Part shown: positions 23,399 to 33,329 of the stretch, piece by piece
Numbering within the stretch: position 1 is the stretch's first letter
Layout: the number at the start of each line of letters is the position of its first letter
Assembly: GCA_029204225.1 (NCBI GenBank)
Contig: CM055093.1
Coordinates: 3,029,837-3,093,836, forward strand
Direction: 5' to 3'
Source of the DNA: Diphasiastrum complanatum
Lineage: Eukaryota; Streptophyta; Lycopodiopsida; Lycopodiales; Lycopodiaceae
Length of the DNA stretch: 64,000 nucleotides
Translations under genes and position numbers: made by a program
Notes under the pieces: model-generated
What the model was told of the DNA's origin: nothing
Seen by the model: the letters and a program-made list of their open reading frames with translations, nothing else
Databases searched by the model: none

Positions 23399-25955
23399 CA
23401 AGTGTTTCTTTTGTGGCAAGAAGGGGCACTATGCCTCTAATTGCTTCAAAAAAAAAAATTAACTCAAACAAGAAAATCTCCCTAATGAGAAAGAAGAAGA
23501 CTTTATTGCAAGTGATAAAGAAGGATCCCTCATGGTGTCAAGTTTTTCTTCAACACCCTTCAAGAAGGATGGAGCATGGTACATCAATAGTGGTGCCTCA
23601 TCACATATGTGTTGTTCAAAGGAGTCTTTTGACTCTATTGTACCTTATGAAGGACTTAAAAGATCTATTTATACAGTAAATGATCATGAATGCTCTATTG
23701 AAGGAATTGGCAACATTCCATTAAAACTTGCTTCTTCTAAAGTTCTATCACTTTCCAATGTTCTTTTTGTTCCTAAGCTTACAAAGAAATTGATAAGTGT
23801 TGGAAAGTTGCTTGATTGTGGTTGTGATGTAAAATTCAATTCCAATACTTGCTTTATTAAGAAAGGTGATGAGATCCTAGCTAATGGATCTAGATATGGT
23901 GGCATCTTCAAGTTAAATTTTTATGAGAATGCAAACTTTTGTGAAATTGCTCTTATGTCTAAGGAGGAGTTATGGCATAGAAGGTTGGGGCATCCTAACT
24001 ATAAATCTATGCTTTCTATGATCAAGAATGATAAGGCTATTGGCCTACCAAGATCACTTTCCAAAGATATCAATCCATGTGAGACTTGTGCTATTGCAAA
24101 ATCACATAGAAAGCCATATCAAAAGTCTTCTATTAAGGCTTCTTCTCCTTTGGAATTAATTCACTCAGATGTTCATTTTTCTTCCTCAAAAATTATTGGT
24201 GGTGCAACTTGTTTTGTTACCTTCATTGATGATTTTACAAGATATACTTGGTTGTACCTTCTTTCTTCAAAAATTATGGTGTTTGAACACTTCCTAATTT
24301 TCAAAGCTTATGTTGAGAAACAGTTTTATCTCAAAGTTAAAGCTTTGAGTTGTGATGGAGGAGGTGAATACATCTCCAACAAGTTCTATGATTATTGTGA
24401 GGTTGAAGGGATTAAGAGAGAGTTTTCTTGTGCTTATTCTCCATCTCAAAATGGAGTTGCCAAAAGAAAAAATCGATCCCTATGTGAATGTGCTCAAGCA
24501 ATTCGAGTTGAAGCTTCCTTGTCTATTGAATATTGGGGAGAAGCAATTAATGGTGCAATAGATTACCTCACAATGCACTTGCAGGAAGATCACCATATGA
24601 AGTCTTGTTTAAGAAGAAACCTGAGGTTGATCACCTTAGAGTTTTTGGTGCTTTGTTCATGTACCCTTGGAAACAAGGAGAAGAGATGATCCAAATTCAG
24701 TCAAAGGGATCATGGTTGGATACTCATCCAATAGGAAGGCATACAGAATTTATGTTCCCTCTGCCTACAATGAGAGTAGAGATGTTATTTTTCATGGAAA
24801 TAAAAAATACATCTTTGATGAGGCCGAGATCAAAGATTCTCAAAAGGATTCTCCTATCATCACCCTTGAAGATTATCATGGAGAGATGAGACCGAGAATT
24901 GAAGAGGAGTCACCTCAAATTTTTTCACCAAGGAGATCACAAAGAGAAAGATCAGAGCCTAAAAGGCTTACATATGGAGATAAAGGCAAGCAAGTGGAAC
25001 TCTATTATCCTAACAGGAAGTTGTATCAATCTAGTTGAAGAAACCGAAATTGCACTTGGAAGAGAATTCAAGATGCAAGATCTTGGAAAAATTCAGTACA
25101 TCTTAGGATTAGAGATTGACTTCCATAATGAGAAAGATTTTGTTTGTCAATCCATGTATGCTCTTTCAATGTTAAAAAAGTTCAATACGCTAGATTGTAA
25201 GAGTATTGATACTCCTATGGAGCAAATTGTAAAAGACCCTAACAAAGGTGATGAAAGATCCTTTGTGGACATCACTCTTTTTAGGAGTCTTATAGGCTCC
25301 TTGATTTGGCTCCTCATAACTAGGCCTGATGTAAGTTTTAGTATTCATAAGTTGAGCCAAGCTATGCAAAATCCTACTCTTCAACATTGGAGAATGGCCA
25401 AAAGAGTACTTAGGTACATATCTTCAACCTATGATTATGGTTTGTTATACTAAAGTGAAGATCTTTATATTGTTGGCTATTTTGACTCGGATTTTGCTAG
25501 TGATAAAGTAGATCGGAATCTACAAGTGCATATGTCATATATTTGGAGGAAATTTGAAATCTTGGCTTTACAAAAAGCAAGATACCATATCACTCTCATC
25601 TTGTGAAGCTGAATATAAGGCACTTACTACTACAACAAAAGAAGTGCTTTGGATCAAGAGATTGCTTATGGAGCTAAAGACTATCAAGGAAGATGATCTA
25701 CCTTTGATCATGTGTGACAATATTTCAGCACAAGCCCTTGCCAATGATCCAATATTTCATGCAAGGAGCAAACACATTGAGGTTGCACATCACTTCGTGA
25801 GAGAGAAGCTCATTGGAGGGGAAATCTACTTGGAACACATTGACACATCATCTTGTATTGCAGATTTGCTCACCAAACCTTTGAGCAAAAATTCCTTCAT
25901 CAAGCATAGAGCCAATCTTGGAATAATTCCAAGATCCATGTTCAACTCAACATAG
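23399..25955 (+). pseudogene. Ty1/copia gag-pol pseudogene COP-2 with lost catalytic residues
   Basis: Domains in order are a zinc knuckle (CFFCGKKGHYASNC, 23402), protease, integrase, a truncated RT and RNase H. The protease active site reads WYINSGASSHM, with N in place of the catalytic D. Integrase has the HRRLGHP...CETC zinc site and the HSD and CDGGGEY aspartates, but the third acidic residue is replaced (VAKRKN instead of the usual VAERKN). Between about 25037 and 25055 the RT fingers and palm with YxDD are missing, and only GKIQYILGLEID onward remains. RNase H (SSCEAEYKALTTTTKE, LTKPL) runs to the stop at 25955. A polypurine tract (TTTTTGGGAGGAG) and an LTR follow. Confidence 0.93.
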
Positions 25956-25973
25956 ATTAATTTTTGGGAGGAG

Positions 25974-26516
25974 TGTGGAAAAATGAAAAATCATCTATCT
26001 TGACTTTAGGCTATTGGCCAAGTTTTTCCTATGTCTATATGATATTCCATATTGTAAATGCCAAATTTGGCCTAGAAGAAACTCAAGCTACATGGGTTCT
26101 TAAATGTGTAGTAGCTTGAGATTTGCCAATGAGCTCCAAAATGTTTCTAAGTCTTCACTATGGGAGGATGGAATACATACCAAAAGCCTCTTCCTTTGTG
26201 AAGTTAGGTGAATTTCCAGCATGTAATAAAAAAGTTAACTTGGCTTTCTTGTCCTAATTTGCCACTCTAGCCTCATTCCTAGAGTCATGTCAAGTAGGTG
26301 GCTAGTTGGTCAATTTTCATCATAAATCTAGGATGTAGGTCCTATAAAGTAGGAATCACTACCAAATTGACTTGACCAACTCTTTGTAATTGATCTAACC
26401 TACACTAGGATCGGTTTCCCACGTGGCTCCATGGCCTCACATGTGTGGGACCCACTAATGTACATATTTTACATTATTCTACATGGCTAGATTTGCCAAC
26501 ATTGGCAATTTTTCAC
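25974..26516 (+). mobile_element. 3' LTR of COP-2
   Basis: It starts TGTGGAAAAATG immediately after the polypurine tract and ends near CAATTTTTCAC, so the ends are roughly inverted repeats (TGTGgAAAAAT / ATTTTTCACa). About 540 bp long. The right three quarters match 507-901. Confidence 0.88.
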
Positions 26517-26529
26517 CCTTCTTCAGTTT

Positions 26530-26690
26530 ACTTACCTTGTCCTCTTGCCTTGCATGATAAATCCACTTGGTTGTTGCATATAAACTTCCTTTTCAAGTTC
26601 TCCATTTAGGAATGTAGATTTCATGTTCATCTGATGTAGGCTCCATCCAAACATAGTTGCCAATGTAATGGTCATATGTAGGGTATGTAA
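26530..26690 (-). pseudogene. Copia RT fragment, minus strand
   Basis: Reading the minus strand gives one uninterrupted frame of about 50 codons with SLHQMNMKSTFLNGELEKEV and PSGFIMQGK, the conserved N-terminal part of copia RT. It is too short to appear among longer open frames. It lies in the opposite direction to COP-2 and to the RNase H fragment just to its right. Confidence 0.85.
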
Positions 26691-26789
26691 GAAAGCCATG
26701 GGTGATACCTTATATGGGCCACATATTTCAGTGCTTGGAAGATGGGCATATTGGAGATGTAAAATAAAGAATAAGTTTAGCTGTGATTG

Positions 26790-26973
26790 ATGTGCTGAAT
26801 ATAAAACGTTAAGTTATGCTACTCAGGAAGCTATTTGGCTGTGTAAGTTGTTGAGTGAGATTGGCATGAAGCAAGTACATCCCACTGTTATTTTCTGTGA
26901 TAGCCAAAGTGGGATACAATTGGCTAAGAATCTTGTCTTTCACCGGAGAACAAAACATATTGAAGTGAAATAT
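26790..26973 (+). pseudogene. Copia RNase H fragment
   Basis: Closely similar to 2576-2757 of COP-1 (AEYKTLSYATQEAIWLCKLL, then VIFCDSQSGIQLAKN). It breaks off at EVKYH where the orphan-gene unit begins at 26976, so this unit is joined directly to copia DNA. Confidence 0.85.
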
Positions 26974-27160
26974 CACAACAAAAAAAAAAACTTAAACCTC
27001 AAAATTGCTCGTGCTTTTCAATTTGCACTTGGTTTAATATTATGTAATGTAACTCAAATAAAATACCCTGGAGGCTTCACCAAGCCATATCATCATCGTC
27101 ATCAAATACATTGCTTTTAAGTAGCCATCCCATCTCTTATCAAGAAGAAGCAGTGCAATC

Positions 27161-28294
27161 ATGTGTACATCCACATCCACACCCATCATGCAAATTGATG
27201 TGTCAACAGTACTCAAGAAAAATTCAGATCCTATGATTGTCGGACAGGTTAAAGAGCAAGAGTTTAGCATGATTGAGAATATGTCTGGCAAAGCCCCTTG
27301 TCCTGACTGCGATCAGGAGGTGTATGTGAAGCAAAAGCATGCAACAAGAAAACAGGAAAACCCTAGAGGTTCGCATGCAGAGCTGATGGACTTCAATCTT
27401 CAAGCTCGATTGCATGAAAATCAAAACTCATCTGGATTGTCACCAAGAGGCAATAGCAGTTTTTCTTATACACAACTGATTTTCAATGGCAAAAATGACA
27501 CAAATCCTCCTGATGAATGTAGCTGCAATATGGATGGTAGCCTCAGAGGCCGGCCTGTCCACAAAGCTGATAGTCTTCTCGGTCCGGAAAAGAAAAGGGT
27601 TCCACATCACCTGGTTTTAGATCCCGCATCCAAAATATCAAGGTGCAATGCAGAGAAGACGAATTTCTTGGACGAATTGGCTTTCCGCGGTACGGCTACA
27701 TCAGGGCAGAAAGATGATAAGAAGTCTAGCACAGAATGCAGCTGCAATGTGGATATTGGTGGCAATAAGGGACACGCTTCCTTGAGATCAGAATTACTCT
27801 CCGCCAAAATCCCAAAAGGGGATTCTTCTAATTTATTTAACCTGCATGCAGTTACATCCAACTTAAAAAACTGCAAGAACTTGAAACGCAGTAAGAGTGG
27901 CAGCTGGAGCAGCAGCGACGCAGAGAGCAAGAGATGTAAGCATACTGTTGGTAAGACATACATCATTAATCTCATCACTGGAGCTTGTGATGAAATAAGG
28001 GATGCTGAGGCAACCACAGTATCAAACCTCGCTAAAGCAAAACAGCGCCTTCAAACTTCTTTTGGCACTTGTTCTTCAGAATCTACAAAAATCTTGGGGC
28101 ATGGTCATCATGATGCGTTGAACAGTATCATGCAGCTGCCAATATTGAATTCGCTTCCGGATGGCGTCGGCAGCAATCTGTATAAGAAGAATGATAGCTT
28201 CACTGGTTCTCCCTGTTATTCTGCAGCAGCAGCAGCAGCAGGAGCTGCAAACACACCATATGAGCATTGTTATGGAGGATGGCTCTCAGGCTGA
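27161..28294 (+). CDS. Unrecognised 377-aa protein, copy 1 (longest intact)
   Basis: A single uninterrupted frame of 377 codons, intronless over this length. I do not recognise the family. Visible traits: a CPDC pair at residues 47-50; two ECSC motifs at about 119-122 and 192-195; a basic serine-rich segment at 242-260 (KRSKSGSWSSSD then KRCK) that could serve as a nuclear localisation signal; a conserved-looking block TYIINLITGACDEIRDAEA (266-284); an alanine run near 355-363; and an aromatic/Gly C-terminus (HCYGGWLSG). There is no signal peptide or membrane segment. The start is the first ATG, followed by a second at residue 10, which is the only start left in copy 3. Copies at 50496-51509 and 59521-60618 are very similar. 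Function unknown; a host-derived gene amplified by duplication or transposition is one possibility. Confidence 0.7.
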   Translation: MCTSTSTPIMQIDVSTVLKKNSDPMIVGQVKEQEFSMIENMSGKAPCPDCDQEVYVKQKHATRKQENPRGSHAELMDFNLQARLHENQNSSGLSPRGNSSFSYTQLIFNGKNDTNPPDECSCNMDGSLRGRPVHKADSLLGPEKKRVPHHLVLDPASKISRCNAEKTNFLDELAFRGTATSGQKDDKKSSTECSCNVDIGGNKGHASLRSELLSAKIPKGDSSNLFNLHAVTSNLKNCKNLKRSKSGSWSSSDAESKRCKHTVGKTYIINLITGACDEIRDAEATTVSNLAKAKQRLQTSFGTCSSESTKILGHGHHDALNSIMQLPILNSLPDGVGSNLYKKNDSFTGSPCYSAAAAAAGAANTPYEHCYGGWLSG

Positions 28295-28729
28295 AAGGCA
28301 ATGTAGTGCCTTACCACCATCATCATAGGTGGCAATTTTCGGAAATTGAGCTCAGCTCATGTTTTTTTTCAATGAAAGGAGTTTTGGTGTGAAGTCTGTC
28401 TCTCAAAGTGTAAGGATGTGAATTTTAGATGCATAAAGAGCTGACATGGAAACACTTATCAAAGTGCACAAGTGCTTGTAACAAACATCATACACAAAAA
28501 ATACAACTTATGTAATAACATCACATCATTCATTCATTCACACAAGAAAAGCATAGATGAGGACCTCTCCCCTTTTGCATTTCTGTATCCACAACCGTTT
28601 GTTGGTTTCATAACAAATCTTACAAAAAAATTTCTTTCAAATCTAAATTTTTGAATTTTAATAACTAAAAGAAAACTCTTTTAAATATGTCAGTGCCATT
28701 ACTAGGTGCGGTAGCATGTAGGTATTATA

Positions 28730-28812
28730 TCGGAGTTGGCTCAATTGGTTAGCTTGACATCCAAAGTTTCTTTGGTCTCAAGTTCGAGCCTTCCCTTGGA
28801 AACCAAGAAGCG
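28730..28812 (+). mobile_element. Very short tRNA-like SINE, copy 1
   Basis: An 83-nt insert has a pol III A-box-like TGGCTCAATTGG, a B-box-like AGTTCGAGCC 40 nt further on, and two small hairpins (CCAAAG/CTTTGG and CTTGG/CCAAG). It is flanked by a 31-nt direct repeat (28699-28729 and 28813-28843, one mismatch) beginning TTACTAGGTGCGG. The corresponding place in the paralogous unit (about 59110-59150, minus strand) has this target only once and no insert, which is direct evidence of insertion. A second copy is at 41804-41889. Confidence 0.88.
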
Positions 28813-28984
28813 TTACTAGGTGCGGTAGCATGTAGGTAATATAACAGTTATACTAAAAGTTCCATGTGGCATCTAGTGATGAAGATCAACAAGCCTAGGT
28901 CATCAATTATAGAGAGAGATTGATTGACTTTCTAATCCAAAAGAGCGATTGCATTCAACAGAGGCAACATTTCTCATATGTCCT

Positions 28985-29340
28985 ATAATAGTTGGCATGT
29001 CCCATAAAGATGTATACCTCTCGGACCATCCTTGGTGGTGGAAGATCAATGATTATCTGCACTTTTGATAAATCGTTTGCTATACCATATCGAGGTATAA
29101 TATGGCCCGAAATTAGACCATGTGCAATCCAAATTCGACACTTTTCAGGGTTCCAGGGTATTTAAAATTTATGACATTGAGAAAAAACTTTTCTAAATGA
29201 GATAAATGCTCCTCATCAAGACCCTGAATACAAAGATCATTCAAGCAGATCTTCAAGAATTTATTCAAATATTCTTTGAATGATGTTTGCATAACTCTCT
29301 AAAAAGTGTTTAGTGCATATATCAATTAGTACACACACAG

Positions 29341-29371
<31 letters not shown>

Positions 29372-29685
29372 TTGACCTATTGTTGATGCACCAAAGCCAC
29401 ACAAATTGTTGGTATGATACTTCACTTAGCAATAAAAGTTTCTGTCCACTTTTTTCTACTATATTTTAGTTGATATTTGATAACTACGGATGGTTTTCAA
29501 GCTATGTTACTTTCAAGGAAGTTTACAATCGCTTCTGCCAGCGTCACACTATTGAGTTAAGTTTACATTTCTATAGTCACAATCCACGGTTTTATTGCAC
29601 TTCCATCTGTTTTTAGTGTTTGATTTTTAGAAATGAACCTTTACTGGTCATTTTATGTTAGTGAAACTAATCATTATTTTTTATT
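28985..29685 (-). pseudogene. Inverted 0.7-kb segment carrying gypsy RT
   Basis: This segment reads in the opposite direction to its surroundings when compared with unit 3. The minus strand encodes the RT palm and thumb (NDLCIHG near 29220; LPPPKMVREAYIFMGHANYY near 29000). In unit 3 the same protein continues without a break into FAELACLIYKL, which here lies on the plus strand at about 29695. The original arrangement is therefore that of unit 3, and this copy carries the flip. A CA repeat (29333-29369) lies inside. Confidence 0.88.
29333..29369. repeat. (CA)n microsatellite
   Basis: A CA run with one early interruption. The corresponding run in unit 3 (about 58644-58657) is much shorter. 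Confidence 0.9.
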
Positions 29686-29689
29686 CATT

Positions 29690-30540
29690 TGTTCTTTGCA
29701 GAATTGGCATGTCTTATAAACTTACAATCATTTCACTTTGGATAGAAAAAGCTTTGGAAGCCTCAAAGCCCATCTTACGATCAACAAATTGGATGATTAA
29801 ATTTCATGTGCCGCTAAAAATGGATCAAAGTATGTTATAGGAGATATACTGACCCAACCAAGTAAATAGAAGAAGGATTCTTCTGTCAAATTTTCCATTT
29901 GACAACTGATTGATGTGAAAGTCAACTATTTCAAAACTAAACAAGAAGCCTTGGCAATGGTCTTTCTAGTAACAAAATTCCATCATTATATCATGGAAAA
30001 TTCTTTTGCTTTCTATATAGATCATCAATCCTTATTGTATTTGGTTAATAGGACTTGCAATACGAGAAGAATAATTAGGTGGTTGTTTGAATTTCGACTA
30101 GCAAAATGTAAGGGAAAGCAACATCATATGGTTGATTATGTGTTGCAAATCAAATCATCTCCGAATTAAAATATTGATGATGAGTTACCAAATGTAGCTA
30201 TATTTTATGTGGATGCAGTACTTGATTGGACAATAAATAATCTTGAAAATTTAATTCATGGACAAGCTAATTTGAATTTACCAAAGGCACAACAACAAAA
30301 ATGAATTATCAAGAAAATGTCATACCAATTTATTGCAAGCCAGTTTTATTGAAGAGGAATGGGTGACAATTTGAGAAAATGTGTACCGCCTCATGAAAAA
30401 AATCAAATAGTTTCATTTTGCATGAAGCTATGGGAAGAGGTCATTTTGAAAATTGTAAAAGCTATCTACCTGAAGTTTTGGGGGTCGTATGCCAAATTTA
30501 CCCCTTGTACATATGTAAGTAGGTGTTTACGCCAAAATTA
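29690..30540 (+). pseudogene. Gypsy RNase H and integrase N-terminus pseudogene
   Basis: Plus-strand frames encode a connection region (LTIISLWIEKALEASKPI). RNase H follows: KQEALAMVFLVTKFHHYIM, FYIDHQSLLYLVNRT and RRIIRWLFEFRL. After a stop there is an integrase zinc-binding start (LRKCVPPHEKNQIV) and a decayed remainder. Only the part up to about 29910 is shared with unit 3. The order continues the RT now inverted at 28985-29685. Confidence 0.85.
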
Positions 30541-31230
30541 GCTTTGGATTAGCTCGAGGTAGTGTAGGCCTTTGACACTTGGCTTGATGGTAGAGGGCTA
30601 GCCTACATTTCATCTCATGTTGTAATGCTGTCAAAAGAGAGAGATGCATAGAAATGGTCCAATCCAATGTAGGAGGTGACACCTCATTAGACCAATCAAA
30701 TTTAGAAGTGCTATGTGAGAGATCCAACCATTGTACTTGATTACTACTACTTTTGGATATCGAGCTACTATGAGAGAGTGAGAGAGAGCTCATCTTCACT
30801 TAGTTTTTTGAGAGATCTTGAGATCCAACAACACTTAGAATTTTTCTCATATTCTCTCTCTACCTAAGGGCTACATGCTATATTCTCTCTCTACCCAAGA
30901 GCAAGCCATTTTTATACTTAGTTTCTTTCATCATGAGTTGCCTCTCAATGTGTATGATTAATGGTGAGTGACATGTATTGTGTGCCCTTGCCTTAGAATC
31001 TTCAAGTAATTGTTGCATTGTGGAACGATTAGACTTTGGTTGAGAGTTGCTCATCGCCGAAGTTGATTGGCAATTGTCAACCTTAGTCTTTGCTTTTGCA
31101 TTGCACTTCTCTTTTGAAGGCTGCATGATTTTGCTATTTTGTGGACCTTGTGCCAAATTGCCTTTGAGTCGCTTTGTTGACACTGGTTCCCCATGTAATT
31201 CATCACTTTGAAATCGTTGAAAGATTTTCA
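30541..31230. other. No certain gene; polar minus-strand ORF
   Basis: A 117-codon minus-strand frame (30878-31231) is rich in K, Q, S and N (KCNAKAKTKVDNCQSTSAMS). It has no family match I recognise and runs to the border of the next repeat. AG-rich tracts near 30770 and 30860. Possibly the 3' end of the preceding gypsy element. Confidence 0.35.
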
Positions 31231-31920
31231 ATTGCTATATAGGATGTGGGATAGGTACTCCAAATTACATATGGGTGAGCCATCTGCTCCCAGATCCGAT
31301 CCCTTAGATAGGACAGACCTCTTGATCAAGAGGCCTAGGAAGCAGCCAGCCCCCAAGAGGGCCCCGAAGAAAGTCAAGAGGAAAGATATCCCAGTAACCC
31401 CTTCTATTAAAAATGTAGATACTGCGCCACTGGATTCAGTTTTAAATATAGCTACAACCATTTTGGAAAATCCAGTTAATCTTGTAGATACTCCTCTTCC
31501 ACCTCCTCTCATCTCAGAGCTTTTTATACATATATAGATTTGGATGAATATCTAAAATTTGAGAGTGACATATATGACGCTATAGATAGTTCATCGGATT
31601 TCCATTTTGTTTTAGATTAGAAGAACTTGATTTTAGTATAAATCACAGGGTTATCGATTGTTTGGATATGAAAAACAAACGAGCTTCTATTAGTGATTAT
31701 GTGATAGAGTCTGGGGCCCAACTCTTGACATTGCAAGGGATTCTTACTGAGAATAAAATTCTTTAGTGTGTATGATGCTTTTCTCCTTTAGGTTTGTGTG
31801 ACCATTTAGTTGGAAGTATTGATCTAGTGCTAGCTATGTACCATCAGTTTTTTTTAATATCTGCTAGGTAAATGTAAGACTGAACATTTGTTTTTCGATA
31901 TGATAATGGAAGATCATTGA
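31231..31920 (+). repeat. Dispersed repeat D, short copy
   Basis: About 690 bp matching 55329-55855 plus 57193-57362 in the same orientation. It encodes a decayed frame starting MWDRYSKLHMGEPSAPRSDP with a lysine/proline-rich stretch (KRPRKQPAPKRAPKKVKRK), then, in another frame, YIDLDEYLKFESDIYDAIDS. I do not recognise the protein. Compared with the 55 kb copy, about 1.3 kb is missing at about 31755. Confidence 0.8.
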
Positions 31921-32306
31921 CGGCTTTTTTTCAACATATTTGCCTTGCGTGTGTAGGTGCACTCAATGAGGTAGGCACAGGCAGCTCCTAGTTCTTTGCA
32001 TTTGATGGCTTCGAGAAGAATGTCATCCTTGTTCTTCCACTTGTCAATTGAGGTGTCAAGGAACTTGGCATAGGATTGCTGCATCATATTGGTCAACTGC
32101 ATCATGTTGGTTAGTTTCTTGATTGATATCTCCTTATGGCCACTTGGGAAGCCAAAGGTTGTAAGATTGATGCCAGCCAAGTAAACATAGGGCTGAAAAT
32201 TTTGGAGATCAATGAAAAACGTCAGTTGTTTGTCTTTTGAGCAGCTTGAAGAGCATCTTAGCTTGTGTGTACCACTGGAGCATGATGTTATCTTTGCATG
32301 TAACAA
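31914..32306 (-). CDS. Unrecognised 130-aa ORF at the gypsy 3' end
   Basis: An open frame of 130 codons on the minus strand. The central part reads VYLAGINLTTFGFPSGHKEI, then an internal duplication (LTNMMQLTNMMQQ) and KWKNKDDILLEAIKCKELGA. The part from about 32050 on is repeated, broken, at 4309-4680 in GYP-A, so the sequence travels with this gypsy family. It lies downstream of integrase and the GGATG tail. It might be an extra 3' ORF of the element or a captured host fragment. No catalytic motif seen. Confidence 0.4.
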   Translation of the reverse strand: MLHAKITSCSSGTHKLRCSSSCSKDKQLTFFIDLQNFQPYVYLAGINLTTFGFPSGHKEISIKKLTNMMQLTNMMQQSYAKFLDTSIDKWKNKDDILLEAIKCKELGAACAYLIECTYTRKANMLKKSRQ

Positions 32307-32409
32307 GTTTCAATGTTTGAGGCATATCTGGTACCTCGTCACTATGATCTGAATCCGATTCGACCATTTTGAGAATTTTTAAATTGTTTTTGGGATTTCT
32401 CTGTAGTGG

Positions 32410-33200
32410 TGGTGGATGGAATCTGGCGGCTATAGTGGCGGATGCACTGGCAGATGGAATGGCGGATGCAATCGGATGAAAATTGGCGGATGGAATGGTA
32501 GATGGAAATCGTCGGATGCAAATGGTGGATGGAAACCATCAGATGCAAATGCGTAGTGTAGAATGCAAAGTGGAATGCAAGATGGCGGATGGAATCGGAC
32601 GTGTAGTGTCGGATGCAAAAAAAAACAAAAAAATGTAAAGATGGATGTAGATTTGCAATGCACTGATGCTAGAGTTGGTAAGAAAAATTTAGGTAATCTG
32701 GAACGAAACTAGGCCAAATAAAAAGAGTATGAAAATGATAAAACACATAGATGGAGGTTTTGAAAAAAGAAAACGTTATAAGGTTGAGATCTGTGAGAGT
32801 TTTCAAGTATGTAGATGAATGCGTGTGTGGAAGCGATGGAGAATGGATCAAATGAAAGAAGGTGTGATAGTAGTCAATTTGCAATTGAAAACGGCTGAAT
32901 TAGAGCAAAAAACAAGAAGATCGTCAGAAATTTGCCAATCAGACATGAACTCACCTAAAAATTGTCTGAAGTAAAAATGAAGTGTTCGGCTAACGTATTT
33001 GTACTGAAAATTTCTAGGTCAGACGTTAAATGCAAATTTCTTTGGTCTGATTGTCAGATGCAAATAACTCATCGGATGCAAATGACTAATCCGATGCAAA
33101 TGACTCGTCGGATGCATCTTGGTGGATGCTCGTCGAATGCATCTCATCGAATGCATCTTGTCGGATGCAAATTAGAACCTATTGGACTGTTGGATGCAAA
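32410..33200 (-). repeat. GGATG-rich degenerate repeat (GYP-B)
   Basis: Counterpart of 4745-5430. Clusters lie at about 32410-32615 and 33050-33200; the second has more GATGCAAATGACT-type units than the GYP-A copy, suggesting unit gain or loss. Confidence 0.75.
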
Positions 33201-33329
33201 ATTTAGAATATTTTTTTTATTTTTGAAATAAGTGTAAAATCAATGGTTTTTCAAAAAAGACTTGGATAGGAATATACATAGAAGAAAAAAATAGAAAAAG
33301 TAGAAGGTAAAATAACTCCTAAGGATATG

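Larger units (their letters stand above)
26976..29910 (+). repeat. Orphan-gene unit, copy 1
   Basis: The unit runs from the A-tract (complement of the T-tract in other copies) through the orphan gene, its 3' flank and a gypsy fragment. It matches unit 3 (58033-61500) over about 3 kb in reverse orientation, with three differences. There is a deletion in the 5' flank, with about 150 bp missing between AGTAGCCATCC and TCTTATCAAGAAG. A SINE is inserted at 28730. A segment (about 28985-29685) is flipped. Confidence 0.88.

Noticed and set aside
27607-28017. 136-aa minus-strand frame opposite the orphan gene (also at 50662-51072 and 59795-60202)
   Set aside because: It recurs only because the orphan gene is duplicated; it lies antisense to the longer frame and has no motif. 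The sense frame is longer and its indels preserve it.
28730-28812. A tRNA gene
   Set aside because: It has A- and B-box-like motifs, but no full cloverleaf or acceptor stem can be drawn, and flanking direct repeats with an empty paralogous site show it is a retroposed SINE.
26976-29910. Orphan unit as a Helitron or Pack-MULE
   Set aside because: No consistent TC...CTRR ends, 3' hairpin or terminal inverted repeats are shared by the units; the copies end at different places.
31755-31757. Short copy of repeat D as a spliced retrocopy of the long copy
   Set aside because: The missing 1.3 kb does not have GT/AG borders in the long copy and there is no poly-A, so splicing is not supported.
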